Source: Piscicola geometra (Eukaryota > Annelida > Clitellata > Hirudinida > Piscicolidae). From it: DNA of 64,000 nucleotides. Made by a program: the position numbers and the translations under genes. This document shows, piece by piece, positions 12,478 through 42,836 of the stretch; position 1 is the stretch's first letter; the number at the start of each line of letters is the position of its first letter. The DNA lies in contig OX030958.1 of assembly GCA_943735955.1 (NCBI GenBank), positions 11,378,362-11,442,361 of the forward strand, given 5' to 3'. The notes beneath the pieces are model-generated. The model saw only the letters and a list, made by a program, of their open reading frames with translations. It did no database searches and had not been told where the DNA came from.

Positions 12478-14369
12478 ATCCATTAAAAAATTGGGAAGAT
12501 AATAGTTATAACTGTGGGAATTCACCCAAACGCCAGCAATACCTGCGTCCTTCAAATTGAGATTAATGGACTTCTTGTAGCGTTGTAATTACTGTGACGA
12601 TTAAAAACACGTGTCAATTAGCACTCCATGCATAGGTATAAGTCTCAATTGTTTCAGCCAACCATCTGCGCATCAGGATCAAACATTAACTTTGTCTCTT
12701 GTATCAATACAACGAACCAACAGCATTTTCATTTATTTTTCATTCATTGCTTTCAATCTGTTAAAAAAATATTCATTGATCCAAACCTCCAACAAATTCA
12801 AATTTCTTTTTATTTGTAAATAATTTTATTTTATTTTATAAGATATAAAACTTAAATTGATTAAACTTCTTATTTATAACCATCTTACCACAACCTTTTT
12901 TAAATGATAGTTGAACAAAAACCCTCGAATATTCGAATAAATCTTATTGACTTCTTTTCTTGTTTTTACATCTCTTCTCGCTTTCCACTCATCATCCTGT
13001 CTTCTCGTTCTGGGAAGATTTTCTTTTGCATAAATCTTAGAAGCCGTTCTTTTAAGTTCTCTGTCAAATTTGTTAACATTTCTATTCTAAATAAACAAAC
13101 ATTTCAAATTCAGACATTTTGACTATGGAATACAATTATATTCCTTAGTAATTAATTTAAGCAATAAAAATTTATTCTATGTTTTTATATAAAAAAACTC
13201 GACATTTAAAGTTAATTAATGAAGTTATAAGTATTATTCATAAGTTTGAAACTCAAAAACTCATTAAAAATATTATTTAAATATTTACTTTTTTATCCTG
13301 ATCTATGAAATTCAGAAGTGACGTAACGGGCGCCTTTCGATCCCTCAAAATCCTGCATGTGTTTGTTCAATAATGCCTCAGACACGCAGACTTCGTGAAG
13401 TGGCGAAGAAGGAATAATGAAGAAGATGTTTGACTAAACTTGTAGACAAGCTTCTAATTAGGCCTTTTCCTTTATTCTTTTTATTACATAACTTTTCGTT
13501 TGGTTGATCATTATTAACACTTTCTTGACGCCTAGAATTGTGCGCGAAATTAATGCTTCTTCATTTATTTTTACTGTTTGAACCTGAAGAGAAATAAAAT
13601 TAGGACTTATTTGTAAGTGCTTTGTTTTAATGTTTAATTATCTTTCGTTATTAGATCTACTTTTGTTCATTTATCATAAATCCTATAACGCAAATGGACC
13701 ATTGACTTTAAAAAAAACTATTAGTTTGATTCATTTTTATTTGTAAATAAAATAGGTTGTAAATATAGTTATAAAATTTTATTGTTTAACTTTAAAATAT
13801 CAGTTTTTAATGATCTGGTGTTCTTACGAGTCAATCAAAAAATAGAGCGGCTAGAGACGGAATTATTAATGCGAAAGGCGTTTGTGACAATACATTCTCC
13901 ATTGTATTTTTATCGCTTCGAAGTGACCCGATATAGGTCGGCGACGTTTGTGAAAGGCATATTAATTTGACGGCCGCGTTGAATATGGATACTGAATAGA
14001 GCGAGCAGCCTCTTAATTTATTGCAGCAATTCAGAAGTATCAGTCAACTGAGAACTTCTATCCACAAAAGACACCTCCAACAAAATACGGAAGCAACCTT
14101 TTAATTACTTTCGCTTTTATAAAGATGTTAAATGATCCGAATCGAGTAAGATCATCAGATCAAATATAAATTCCCTGCAACGAAGCCTTATGTTTGACGT
14201 CTGCAAGTTCTTTCGAAGTCTAGACTAACAGTCTCTCTCGGATCAGCCTTCTAATGGCAATATAGATTTAAGCATACTTCATTCTTTTCTAAATTGAACT
14301 TTTTATAATTTGCCTTGTTATCGATTATGTAATAATGTCATAAATTTTGTTCAAAATCATTAATTAAAA

Positions 14370-14606
14370 ATGTATTTGGAGACTTATGTCGTTAAGAATG
14401 CTAACCACATTTATAATATGTACAAAGAACAAAAAAAAATATTAGTGAAATTGTTTATAAAGTTCTTCGAAACTGCCCTAAAATCTGAACTAATAACTGT
14501 GAGCCGGATGAGATTTCTTCAAAAGGTCTGCCATCCTACAGGAGTAGCAGCCTTCCGTCTGTGGCCTGTCTCATTGATAACATCCTACATGACGTTCTTC
14601 ATTTGA
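14370..14606 (+). CDS. isolated 78-codon ORF, doubtful
   Basis: An ATG with A at -3 opens 78 codons ending in TGA. The peptide is Lys/Phe/Leu-rich with a hydrophobic tail, and I recognise no domain. The 3' half is less AT-rich than the surroundings. A donor-like AAAG/GTCTGC lies inside. It may be a chance frame. Confidence 0.15.
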   Translation: MYLETYVVKNANHIYNMYKEQKKILVKLFIKFFETALKSELITVSRMRFLQKVCHPTGVAAFRLWPVSLITSYMTFFI

Positions 14607-15000
14607 AATATTCTACTTAATTTATGCCTTCGTGATGTGTGTTCTTGTACAAGTTCATCTGTATGGTCTGGCAGGTTTGGTTAACACATGTTTGAAAACA
14701 TCTTTTTTATTGTAATGTATATACTTTTTTGCATATACATTAGTATTTGTGTGCTTTTAAAAAATGTGTTTGTGAACTCGGCTGAAATTCACAGATGTCT
14801 TAATTGCTGGTTTAGTCTCCACTGAATCTGTTAAAAGATTTTTAATGCCAATTTATGAGTTCTAACTGACTAGGAAGAATATTTAACGGATATTTCAAAT
14901 ACCACAACAGACTTAATTTCACAAATATAATACTTAAACAAAATAGATTTGATCCATCTATTTAAATGGACTAAATGATAATATTTTAACGGACTTAACA

Positions 15001-15065
15001 GGGTATGAATAGCCGAATGGTTAATTTCTCGTGGCTTGGCATGTTGTAGGTCCGATTCACATAGT
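15001..15065 (+). mobile_element. tRNA-like SINE head
   Basis: TAGCCGAATGG at 15010-15020 matches the A-box pattern and GGTCCGATTC at 15049-15058 matches the B-box pattern, spaced as in a tRNA gene. The acceptor stem does not close, and AT-rich sequence follows. It is a SINE remnant or a dead tRNA rather than a functional gene. Confidence 0.45.
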
Positions 15066-15645
15066 AGGTAACGACCTAAGCGTTATTCATTTATTTTATA
15101 AAGTTTTTTTGTAGATCGAAACTTCGAAAAATATATGCTCATCACTTTTTAAATATGATATGCATGAAATAATCAACTTGAAATTTTTTTTTCAACAATT
15201 ACGTTCCACAAATTTCACTAGTTTCATCTCTGAGGGGTTTTTTAATCAATCAGAGAAACTTAACAATCTTCCTACAAACACACAGTCATTGTTTCAACCT
15301 CTTTTATCTTATCCTCGTCGGTTGTTCCGTCTGGAACATAAGCCGTCAACCAGCTTCCATCGAGCGTTACTTTTTTTAAATTTTTTATTTATTTAAATTT
15401 AATATTTTCATGGAATTGTATTCTAAAGGATATTTATATACTCTCCACAAAGTTGACCACTAGTAATACATATTTTTATCATTCTTTTTGTCCAAAACTT
15501 ATGTTTTTTATAGTTTCATTCAACCATTTTAATCTATTTGTTTCATACTAATAAAAAAGTAATTGATTTGTTTTTATATCTATAATCTTAAGCAACAGTT
15601 TCAAAACTAGATTATAGTTGTATATATTTATTCTTTCTTTAATAA

Positions 15646-15711
15646 AATGATGAAACAAAGTTAAAGATCAATGAGCTCAAAAAGAAGCTTGGCGCCCTGG
15701 AACAGATTGAG
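15646..15711 (+). other. candidate orphan exon, coiled-coil-like
   Basis: A short open frame reads as a charged heptad-like segment (KINELKKKLGALEQIE) ending at a donor-like GAG/GTATTA. An AAAG acceptor-like site precedes it at 15660. The composition is exon-like, but no partner exon was found and the Tbx2/3 promoter lies 700 bases downstream. It may be a pseudogene scrap. Confidence 0.2.
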
Positions 15712-15935
15712 GTATTAGTGTTCGATATTGTTTTTAGCCTAAAAAAGAGAAACACTTAGGCAAAAATATTAAAATAGTAAAAAGTTGAAATTATGTCAGC
15801 GAATGTGTGATCTTCAAATTTTTGTAACGATTAACAAAATAAAAATATGAATATATAAAGTAATGGTGAAAATAATAATAATTATTTTATATTTATTCAA
15901 TATTTTAAAAAATAAAATATGAGAATATCATGAAA

Positions 15936-16035
15936 AGATGATAATCTTGAAGATGAGGAGATGACGATTGCAACACAATGATGTCGTCGTTGAAGACGAC
16001 AATGGCGACGATGCTGATGATGACGACGACCCAGA
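15936..16035. repeat. GAT/GAC-rich low-complexity stretch
   Basis: Imperfect GAT, GAC and ACG triplets. The frames across it are Asp-rich or Met/Thr-rich, with nearby stops and no usable acceptor. Confidence 0.5.
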
Positions 16036-16379
16036 TGATAGCAAGTATTTCTGTTTATTCATTAGTCTGCAGACTCAGAAGACGGCGTCAATTAATTAAA
16101 GAACCACGTGGCTGCAACGTAAATGAACTTTGGTGGTTCTTTGCATCCACCCATCTTTCTGATTCATCGCTTCCTCTATTATATTGAACACACTACAAAA
16201 TGTGTGGCCCTCAAGTTAATTAACTGAAGACAAAATTGATGTAGTTTTATTACAAGATTTGAAAAACTGTCAATGGAAAAACAAACAGTTAAAAAATTAC
16301 TCTATTTAAAGTGTGTCTATTCACTATCCCAAGACTACCACTAAATCTTCCATATTCCCCACGTTGCACTGTTGCACTC

Positions 16380-16700
16380 CGTGAGCTGAGCTGCATTACG
16401 AGGCTTCTTGCGAACACGCACACATGCACGACCACGAAGCGCCAGAGTGTTCAGTTGCCAGCGATGATATAATAACAATAATCTCGAACGATCCGTCATT
16501 AATTGAACGCCTTCTCGCATTGGTGCGTGCCTTATTCTTCAGAGGGCTCTGCAGCCAATCACGCTTGAAGGCGGGCCGATGCTGTAGTGACTGGCGCCCG
16601 CTGGTCTGGAGCCTGTGTTAAAGGCGATTGAATAGGCTGGATCGGGCTTCGTTCAATCATTCGTGTATTTAAACTTGAAGAAACTCTTCTTAAACTTAGT
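16380..16700 (+). promoter_or_regulatory. probable Tbx2/3 proximal promoter
   Basis: A locally GC-rich block lies 250-570 bases before the Tbx2/3 start codon. It holds a CCAAT box at 16555-16559, a reversed CCAAT (ATTGG) at 16519-16523, a GC-box-like GGCGGGCC near 16570 and a TATA-like TATTTAAA at 16666-16673. Transcription would then begin near 16.70 kb and give a 5' leader of about 250 bases. The open frame across this block (from 16424) has no coding character. Confidence 0.45.
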
Positions 16701-16953
16701 TATTTTTGGAATTAAGACTTGCACCATTTAATGTCTTGATTTGAAATATGAATGACAATGGATTATTAAATTGTTTTTGTTTTAAATCTGTTTCATAAAT
16801 CAAAATTGAAAACACAATTGTTTATAGCAAATTGGAACTTCAGGTTTTTAAAGCAGATCTAGGTGCTTCTACTGCACCGATTACCGTTTCTTCAGCAGCT
16901 TCTACGTAACATCTCATCAAACTCAGTCCTCGAGCACTCAATGTTCAACCAAA

Positions 16954-31775
<14,822 letters not shown>

Positions 31776-31950
31776 TTTTGAACACTCTTGTTGTTATTTA
31801 TTTGTATTATTGAATCTATCTGAAGAGACTTCATTTCTAAGGGATTCACTTGTAACAATCATTTAAAAACCCTTTCTTTTAAATTTTCAAATATACATAC
31901 AATTCAATATACATTTCAATATACCCGTATTCATTCTAAATATTTGTTTA

Positions 31951-31956
31951 AATAAA
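31951..31956 (+). other. poly(A) signal of Tbx2/3
   Basis: AATAAA lies 176 bases after the Tbx2/3 stop codon, in AT-rich 3' UTR sequence. Confidence 0.5.
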
Positions 31957-33058
31957 TATTTTCAAAACTTTGTCTACTTTTTTTTTCAATTAGTATCGAA
32001 ATCATAATGATTTTCACTTTTTTCATGATTAACCAGGCTTAAGTTTCATTTAAATGGTTTAGGTGCATGTGAGTAAAGTGCGCAACAGATTTAATCATAG
32101 ACTTCCAGTCCATTGAAGATGGCAATGGAAACTTGTGAATACCCCGCCAGGCTGGAAGGCAGTTGTTTACGGACCAACACATGCCTACACAGACTCACGC
32201 AAATGTATCTTTTTGAGCAATATGGCTTTATTTACTACTTGCGTAAACTTAAAAAAACATAGAAAGAATTTCTCGAGCCGTGTAAAATATTAGTCGGCGT
32301 CTTTGCTTCGCTAACACTTACAGTGTTATTTTGACGGCTGAATCATTATTTAGTATTCCTAGTTATTTCCACTGTTTACTTTTGCCGATCCAAAAATTGT
32401 TTTCAAAGAGTTTTTTTCTAGTTTTTAAGCAAAAGACAAGCATCACTTTAACCAATAAGACAGTTTTTATGAGCTTTTCCGACCAATCATAGCGTCTGCT
32501 CCAAGTTTCAGGTTACAGATGGGTGGATAGCGTAGCAAGAAAGTTGGGCTAGAAAGGCTAGAAAATCTATTTTTCCTATTAAATTGAAATTATGTTTGAG
32601 TATTTCAGAGAATTTATTTAAATTTCTGTAAACGTTGTTCTGAAACTAGTTTAAAACCGTAGTTTCAATAGAATACAAAACACATGTTCGTGTTTAGGTT
32701 TCAAATTATTGCGTATTAACAACATCCTAATGAACTGATTTTTAATTTTCAAAATGAAAAACGTAAATTCTCCAAGCAATCTGATACAAGATTCGAAGAT
32801 GGAATAGACTTGAATAATAATGGAGGTTTTATATGCGTGGTTGCGTAAAAAAGGAAGTTATAATTTTCTAGAAAATATATTAACATTAAAAAAATTTTAA
32901 ATCACACTAATGATATAGTTGTTAGTAAAATAGGGTAGAAAAAATTGCATAGTAAATTATTTATATTTAAAACGTATAAATTAATTCTAAAGAAAAATAA
33001 TCAAAATAATTATGTATTCAATAAAATAGAAAATAATAAATTACGTTTCCAAAGTGAA

Positions 33059-33290
33059 TATTTTAATGCTTTTAGAGAAAACAATATTGGGAAAATAACA
33101 ATTAAATGTGGAATTAAAAAATTCAATTAAATTTTCTGTTTGTTTCTTGTGGTTCTTGCTTTCATGAGGCGTTTCGCCAGTTCTCTTCTCGTTTCTCACT
33201 ACAACTCAGCCACGTTATTTATTTTTAAATTACACATTTAATTTTTATTTTCCCAATATTGTTTTCTCTGAAGCATTTGACTAAAGAAGA
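33059..33290. repeat. inverted repeat with ~50-70 bp arms
   Basis: The segment around 33059-33128 is nearly the reverse complement of 33208-33290. Both contain the core GAGAAAACAATATTGGGAAA (inverted on the right), and the match extends over TTTAAT-rich flanks. The ~80-base spacer contains a SINE-like piece. It could be a MITE-like element or a hairpin-forming duplication. Confidence 0.6.
33143..33202 (-). mobile_element. SINE body fragment, second copy
   Basis: Minus-strand GAACTGGCGAAACGCCTCATGAAA parallels GAGTTGACGAAACACCTCGTGAAA in the SINE at 3.3 kb. The tRNA head is absent. It lies between the arms of the inverted repeat. Confidence 0.4.
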
Positions 33291-34375
33291 GACGAATTTC
33301 AACTGCAGCAGAAGCTTACGTCTACGGGTTGACAGCACTGAGATATGACGGAAAGAGAAATATTTTATAAAAATAGATTCTCCTTTAGAGGCTTATACAG
33401 TGAACTTCAGAGTTTGAGACGTTTAGTGATAAAGATGCCGACTAACTTTCAAATCCTATCATCGCCTAAAACCTTATAAAATTGGCACTGCGAGTAGCAA
33501 CTTAAATCCACTGTAAAGAAAAAAAAGAAATATTGATTTCATTTCTCCCCTCTCTTGTTAAATTCAAAATACATTGTCAGGGTTTAATAGCATTGAAAAC
33601 CAATCACTTCACAATGCGAATTTAATTTTTATTAATTTGAAACTTTAAAAAAATGTGATTACTATTTTTAACATTTTGAAATTGAGATTTTTATGGATAA
33701 TCTAAGTATAAATTAACCTGCAATAAATGAGAAAAATTAAGAGTTAAAAAAATATTTATTAAAAATATTTGCAAGTTTCATTTTAATTTAAAATAATGAA
33801 TTAAAACATTTTCTACATTTTTATATATAAAAGAAACTTTATTTATTTTTTTAAACCTAGTTCACCTTTCTTTTGATCTCCTACTCCTGGCTAAATCACC
33901 CGGTGGAGCATGTTTTCCCACAAGTTTTCTCGTTCTTTGACATATCTTAATGTAAGCGTCACATTTTTAAAATATAATTTTCAGCAAGTTTCTATAATTT
34001 ACTGAATTATTAATTGTCAACAACTACATGCGCATTTATGTGAATATTACCAACGACCTTTCTCCTTTATCCGTTAAAGTATTAAATAAAACTTAAATAT
34101 TTATATAATATTTTTCTATTATTCACAATAATTTTCAGAGATTATCTACTAGATCTCTTCATCATACTAGCAAAGTAACTTCTGATAATACAGACTATTT
34201 TTTTATTTAATAAACTTAGATTTTATTTTAAATTTAATTTAGATATTATTTGAATTCTGATAATTGGTTTAATAATTGACTTGCCACTTTTTATTATTTA
34301 CTGAATATTTAATAATTAAATTTTAATTTTTTACATAATTATAAATCCGAAAAATCTCTCAAACCCAATTTATAG

Positions 34376-38350
<3,975 letters not shown>

Positions 38351-38365
<15 letters not shown>

Positions 38366-38454
38366 TTTTAGATTTTAGTTTTTATACATCGAAAAATTTA
38401 TAACTTCGATTTTAGTTTTTAGGATTCGAAAAATTATATTTTTCGATTTATAGG
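38351..38454. repeat. three ~36-bp tandem repeats over the ACAT stop codon
   Basis: The units begin ATCGAAAAATTATAA (38351), ATCGAAAAATTTATAA (38388) and ATTCGAAAAATTATA (38424), each followed by TTTAG/TTTTTA sequence. The first unit contains the last codons and the TAA of ACAT, so the duplications spread coding sequence into the 3' UTR. Confidence 0.75.
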
Positions 38455-39427
38455 ATTATTTCGTTTTGATTCAATGGCTATATTATCATGATGATGGTTG
38501 TTTTTATGAAACGTTTTTGAATATTTGTTTAGGATATTAAAAATGATTAGTGATAGATCTTTAGTTTTAATTATTCGTTTTTCATTGGTGATAAAAAAAT
38601 TATTTTATTAAATTGAAGTTTTGTTCAAGAGGCTACACAGATATATGTTCCATAAGCCTTACTCATCCACTTCGGCATAATAATAACACACGAATTGAAA
38701 TGTCTTTTTTTGCAATTGAATTTACCATCGTGGGATTTTTTAAATTTGTTTTTTCAATTAATTATTATATTCCACATGTGAGATAATTCCAATCACTTCT
38801 AACTGGCTCTCTGAACATTGATCTTGTCGTTTGGGATGAAGGCTCTAATAAAGATGGCTTCAATTGAATTCACCTTGATTAACAAGTTATTTCAAAATGA
38901 TGTGAAGCGGAGTTCAATCAAGGTTGGTCTTTAATGCGTCCAAAAAGTTATAAACAAGAAATTAAATAAATTCCCATAGTCCCTCCGTATAAAAACCTTA
39001 CGCTTCTGCTTCGTTAGAACTTATAGCTTTGTATTGTCTTGAATATATGGCTGCGTAGTGGTAGAGACTATATCTTATCTTGATAAAGAAAGTTTCTGCA
39101 GCAGAAAGTTGCAGCTGAAAGGAATGTTTTGAAGATTTGAAGTCATGGGCGCATGAACGCATTGAGCTTGGTAAACAATGAAAAGTTGAAGAAATTATTT
39201 AAAGATCAGATTAAGATTTTTTTGAACCATTTGTTATACCTTTTAAGATAGGTAAGTCAAGGAAATAAAAGACCTTATTTGTATAAACAATAAAATGAAA
39301 AAGTTCACGATTAAACAAATAAAAGTAGTGAATTCTGTTACAAATCAAAGCAACATGAATAATTAATTTTCTCGTTATTTATTGTTAATAAGTATATCTT
39401 TTGAATATTAATATTCAATCAGAAAGG
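38455..39427. other. short intergenic region, ACAT to calcium channel beta
   Basis: AT-rich, about 1 kb. A GC-richer patch near 38.98-39.15 kb may be promoter sequence. No ORF, tRNA or clear TATA/CCAAT pair was found. An acceptor-like ATTCAATCAG ends six bases before the next ATG. Confidence 0.4.
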
Positions 39428-42400
39428 ATGGACTTGACGAAATCTCCAGAGGACTTCGGCTTCACGCCTCCGTGGGCTGACTGGGACTTCAACGAGTGGG
39501 AAACCTGCACTGACAATCATTTGGTGAGAAGGTGTTTCATTGATTGCCAAATAAACTCATTGAAGGATACTTTTATTAATTCTTTCAAGTTGTAATAACA
39601 ATTTCATCAAACGAATTTTTATTAATATATAAAAAATAATTGTGGCCTTGAATCACAAGTATAAACCAACTACCAATAAATCATTTTCAAATTGCTAGAG
39701 CCCTAATAGTGGTCATGAAAACGCCATGTCGACGGCGGAAGATGTCGAGAAGATGGACCCGAAGCAGAAAAGAGACTACGCCTTCAGACAACTCGAGAGG
39801 GCCAGAGTTTGCAATTGATTCTTTTTATACAACTTAAGTTTTGTTTTTTTTATTCAATTTTAAATGATTAAAGTAATAGAGTTTGTATAATTATTTAAAA
39901 ATATATATACTTAAAAAAGCACTGAGTAAAACCAGCATAAAGTTATTTTTGAAAAATTATTTATTTAAAAAAATCTGTAAGGAAAAGCCGGTTGCATTCG
40001 CAGTACGCACGAACGTCTCATACGACGGAGCGAACGACAAGCCTCCCATTCCTGGAACTGCTGTGTCATTCGCCGTCAGAGATTTTCTGCATATAAAGGA
40101 GGTCGTGTATTGCTTGGAAACATATAGTTTTATTGTTTAATACACTTTTGTTTTTTTCTGTAGTTTTGATTTATGTCGTTGAACAAGATGAACATAACCG
40201 AAATAATGATCAAAGCTTTTTAAATACTTTTTTAAAACTTTTAAAACCGATTGGAGTTAACAAATAAAAGATAATATATTTTATAAAATAATAAAATTAG
40301 AATCATCTTATAAGAATTGAATTATTGCAGAAGTTCAACATGGAGTGGTGGATTGGCAGGCTGGTGAAGGAAGGGGCAGATGTCGGTTTCATACCTAGCT
40401 CCGCCAAGCTGGAAACCATCAAACAAAAACAAATCCATCAACCGAATTTGAAAAACACGAAAATGTAACTTTTGAATCGATAATTCCGAGAAAAAAATTC
40501 ATGATATTACTACAATTTGAACTTTTAAACTATTTATTAAATCTATTTTTTATTCATTAAAATTTTTATTCCATCAAGAAAAAGCAATACGGCCTCCAAT
40601 GTGGACAGTCTTTTGAACACCAAGTCAAATCCCAGGGACTCAATTTCACAAGGTTCCTTATTGGAAACTGACAAATCTCTGAATAACTCCTAAAACTACT
40701 TACCACGCTCTTTTGCATTTCAGAAAACGGTTTGGACGATTACGACGAAGAAGGCGAGAATCAAGGAAACTTATTGTCTGCCACTCCCATCAACAACGCC
40801 CTGGGAGCGTCGAACCAGAAAAGAAAACCGTTCTTCAAGAAGGTTGAGTACTATGACTAAAGCAGGCATTGGACGATATTTTCATATGGAACTTTTAGAA
40901 CTTTCTACAGGCTATAATATTCGATATTTTAAATTTAATTTATTTATTTATAAAAAATAATTTCAAATAACTAAATATAAATAAAACACATCGAAAGTTG
41001 ATAAAAAAACATAAAAATCTGCACTGCATTCCCTCTCAGCCAGACACCATCCCGCCTTACGAGGTGGTGCCTTCGATGAGGCCTGTGATCTTCATCGGAC
41101 CCTCGCTCAAGGGCTACGAAGTGACCGACCTCATGCAGAAGGCCATGTTCGACTTCCTCAAACATCGCTTCGAAAACAGGTTTTTGAGAAAGACTATTTT
41201 ACTGAGTAATGTAGACAATTTAATCGTAGGGAAATTATGCGGTTAGGCGCCACTACTATTGTTATTAGTTTCTAACCACACACACTCACAGAATCATCAT
41301 TACTAGAGTGACTGCCGACATTTCATTAGCCAAGAGATCCATCCTCAACAATCCGAACAAGAAAGCCTTGATGGACAAAGCAAACAATCGCTCGTCTTCT
41401 CTGGGTTGGTGATGCTGAGAATGATTCATATCTTTATGTTTTATTTTATTTAATTTAATCTAATTAAATTTTAATTAAATTGAAAAGTAAATAGATTCGA
41501 ATGCAAGAGGATGTAACTTTTTCTTACGTTTCTAGTCGAGGTTCAGGGAGAAATAGAAAGGATTTTCGAGTTGGCCAGGTCATTGGGGCTGGTTGTGTTG
41601 GACTGCGACACAATCAACCACCCATCCCAACTCACCAAAACATCCCTCGCTCCCATCACCGTTTATATCAAGATAGAATCGCAAAAGGTGAGTAAGGATC
41701 TTGAAAATCACAAAAAAGTTGTATAAACTAGATTTTTTTTAATTTTAAACCTTTTTATTTCGGAAAAAGCATTGATTAAAATTTAATATTGGTGCTTAAT
41801 TCATCAGTGAAATGTTTCAACAAACTTTTAGGTGCTGCAAAAACTAATAAAAACTAGAGGGACTTCACAGAGTAAAAACAGCAATGTTCAAATGGTGGCG
41901 GCTGAAAAACTTCACCAATGTAACCAGGTAATAATTGCCTTGATAATTGCTTACTATTGTTGAGATAATAAATATAACTTTTTTAAGAGTTTTAAGGATT
42001 TTTTAAACATTGTGAAAACCATTGTTGATCTACAGCACACTATTTTTGGATTAGTTCATATTTCGGATATATTGCGAAAATTAACTTGAATGAAATATGT
42101 TTGAAAAGTATAAAATTCCAACAATTTTCCAAATAGCGTCCATTGAACTATTTTTAAAACCTTTTATCTCATCAGGTTTTAACATTGAAACAATTTGTTA
42201 AACCTTCATCGACTCAGCTTTTTATTATTTTAGGCTTGGAAAAAATGTATTCAACCATTATTTTGTTTAAACTTTACAATTGTTTCTACGTATCTAATTG
42301 CTTTAAACAATGGCTTAAAACAACGAAGCTTTTCAAACATAGTTATTTATCGATTCAAAACAAACTCACCTGAACCCAAACAGGACATGTTCGATGTGAT

Positions 42401-42836
42401 TTTAGACCAGCCACAGCTGGACGAGGCCTGTGACCATCTTTCCGATTTTCTGGAGGCCTACTGGAGGGCCACTCACCCTCCCCTCCCTTCACACCACCAC
42501 TCCCTCAAACACAACTCATCTTTCAGCCACCACCATCGCACGCATACTTTGAAGTTTGTTTTTTGATTTTTCAAAAAAGTTGATGAAAGAAAAATATTTG
42601 ATAGCGTTTATTTTTAGCTTTTTTCTGACTTATTCAATTTAATGCCAGTGGGAAAAAATGAATATAGCTAACAGTTTGAAATGCCTATTGTAACATAAAG
42701 TTTAAAATATTACTAATACATTCATAGATCAAAAGATAGCTTCAACCGCCATCGCCACCGATCACCATCGCCACAGCCACTGAAGCATTCTTCTTCAACT
42801 CACAAAAACCATTCACCCTCTTCTAGTCACAAGTGA
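39428..42836 (+). CDS. CACNB: voltage-gated calcium channel beta subunit
   Basis: Cytoplasmic subunit that binds the alpha-1 I-II loop and controls channel trafficking and gating. Exons: 39428-39523, 39699-39806, 39982-40101, 40331-40464, 40579-40652, 40724-40842, 41040-41179, 41292-41404, 41536-41687, 41832-41927, 42384-42553 and 42728-42836. They sum to 1431 bases, or 476 aa. Order: variable N terminus (1-68); SH3 (~69-130: [35 protein letters not shown]); short HOOK ending KRKPFFKK (~217); guanylate-kinase-like domain (~218-417: [71 protein letters not shown]); then a His/Ser-rich tail. The guanylate-kinase fold is non-catalytic in this family. The start ATG sits six bases after an acceptor-like CAG, so a 5' UTR exon or spliced leader is possible. 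Some donors are weak (GTTTGC, GTCGTG), but all phases agree. Confidence 0.95.

Larger units (their letters stand above)
1..16323. other. gene-poor region upstream of Tbx2/3
   Basis: No multi-exon gene could be assembled here on either strand. The sequence is AT-rich and stop-dense in all frames. It is broken by microsatellites, two tRNA-derived SINE fragments and a few GC-richer islets, for example around 6360-6610, 7230-7360, 7840-7970, 9050-9140, 10540-10650, 11140-11340, 13310-13440 and 13850-13980. Developmental transcription-factor genes often sit beside long regulatory stretches, so some islets may be enhancers of the Tbx2/3 gene downstream. That is inference from position only. Confidence 0.6.
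31776..34375. other. intergenic region, Tbx2/3 to ACAT
   Basis: This holds the Tbx2/3 3' UTR (to about 31.97 kb), GC-richer islets at 32.09-32.24 and 32.44-32.56 kb, an inverted repeat with a SINE scrap, and AT-rich filler. Two CCAAT motifs (ACCAATAAG near 32450, ACCAATCATAGC near 32482) could mark the ACAT promoter. The first ACAT exon, with its start codon and targeting peptide, should lie here. I could not identify it. Confidence 0.5.

Noticed and set aside
12298..12555. Minus-strand poly-Val frame
   Set aside because: Translation of the ACT microsatellite only.
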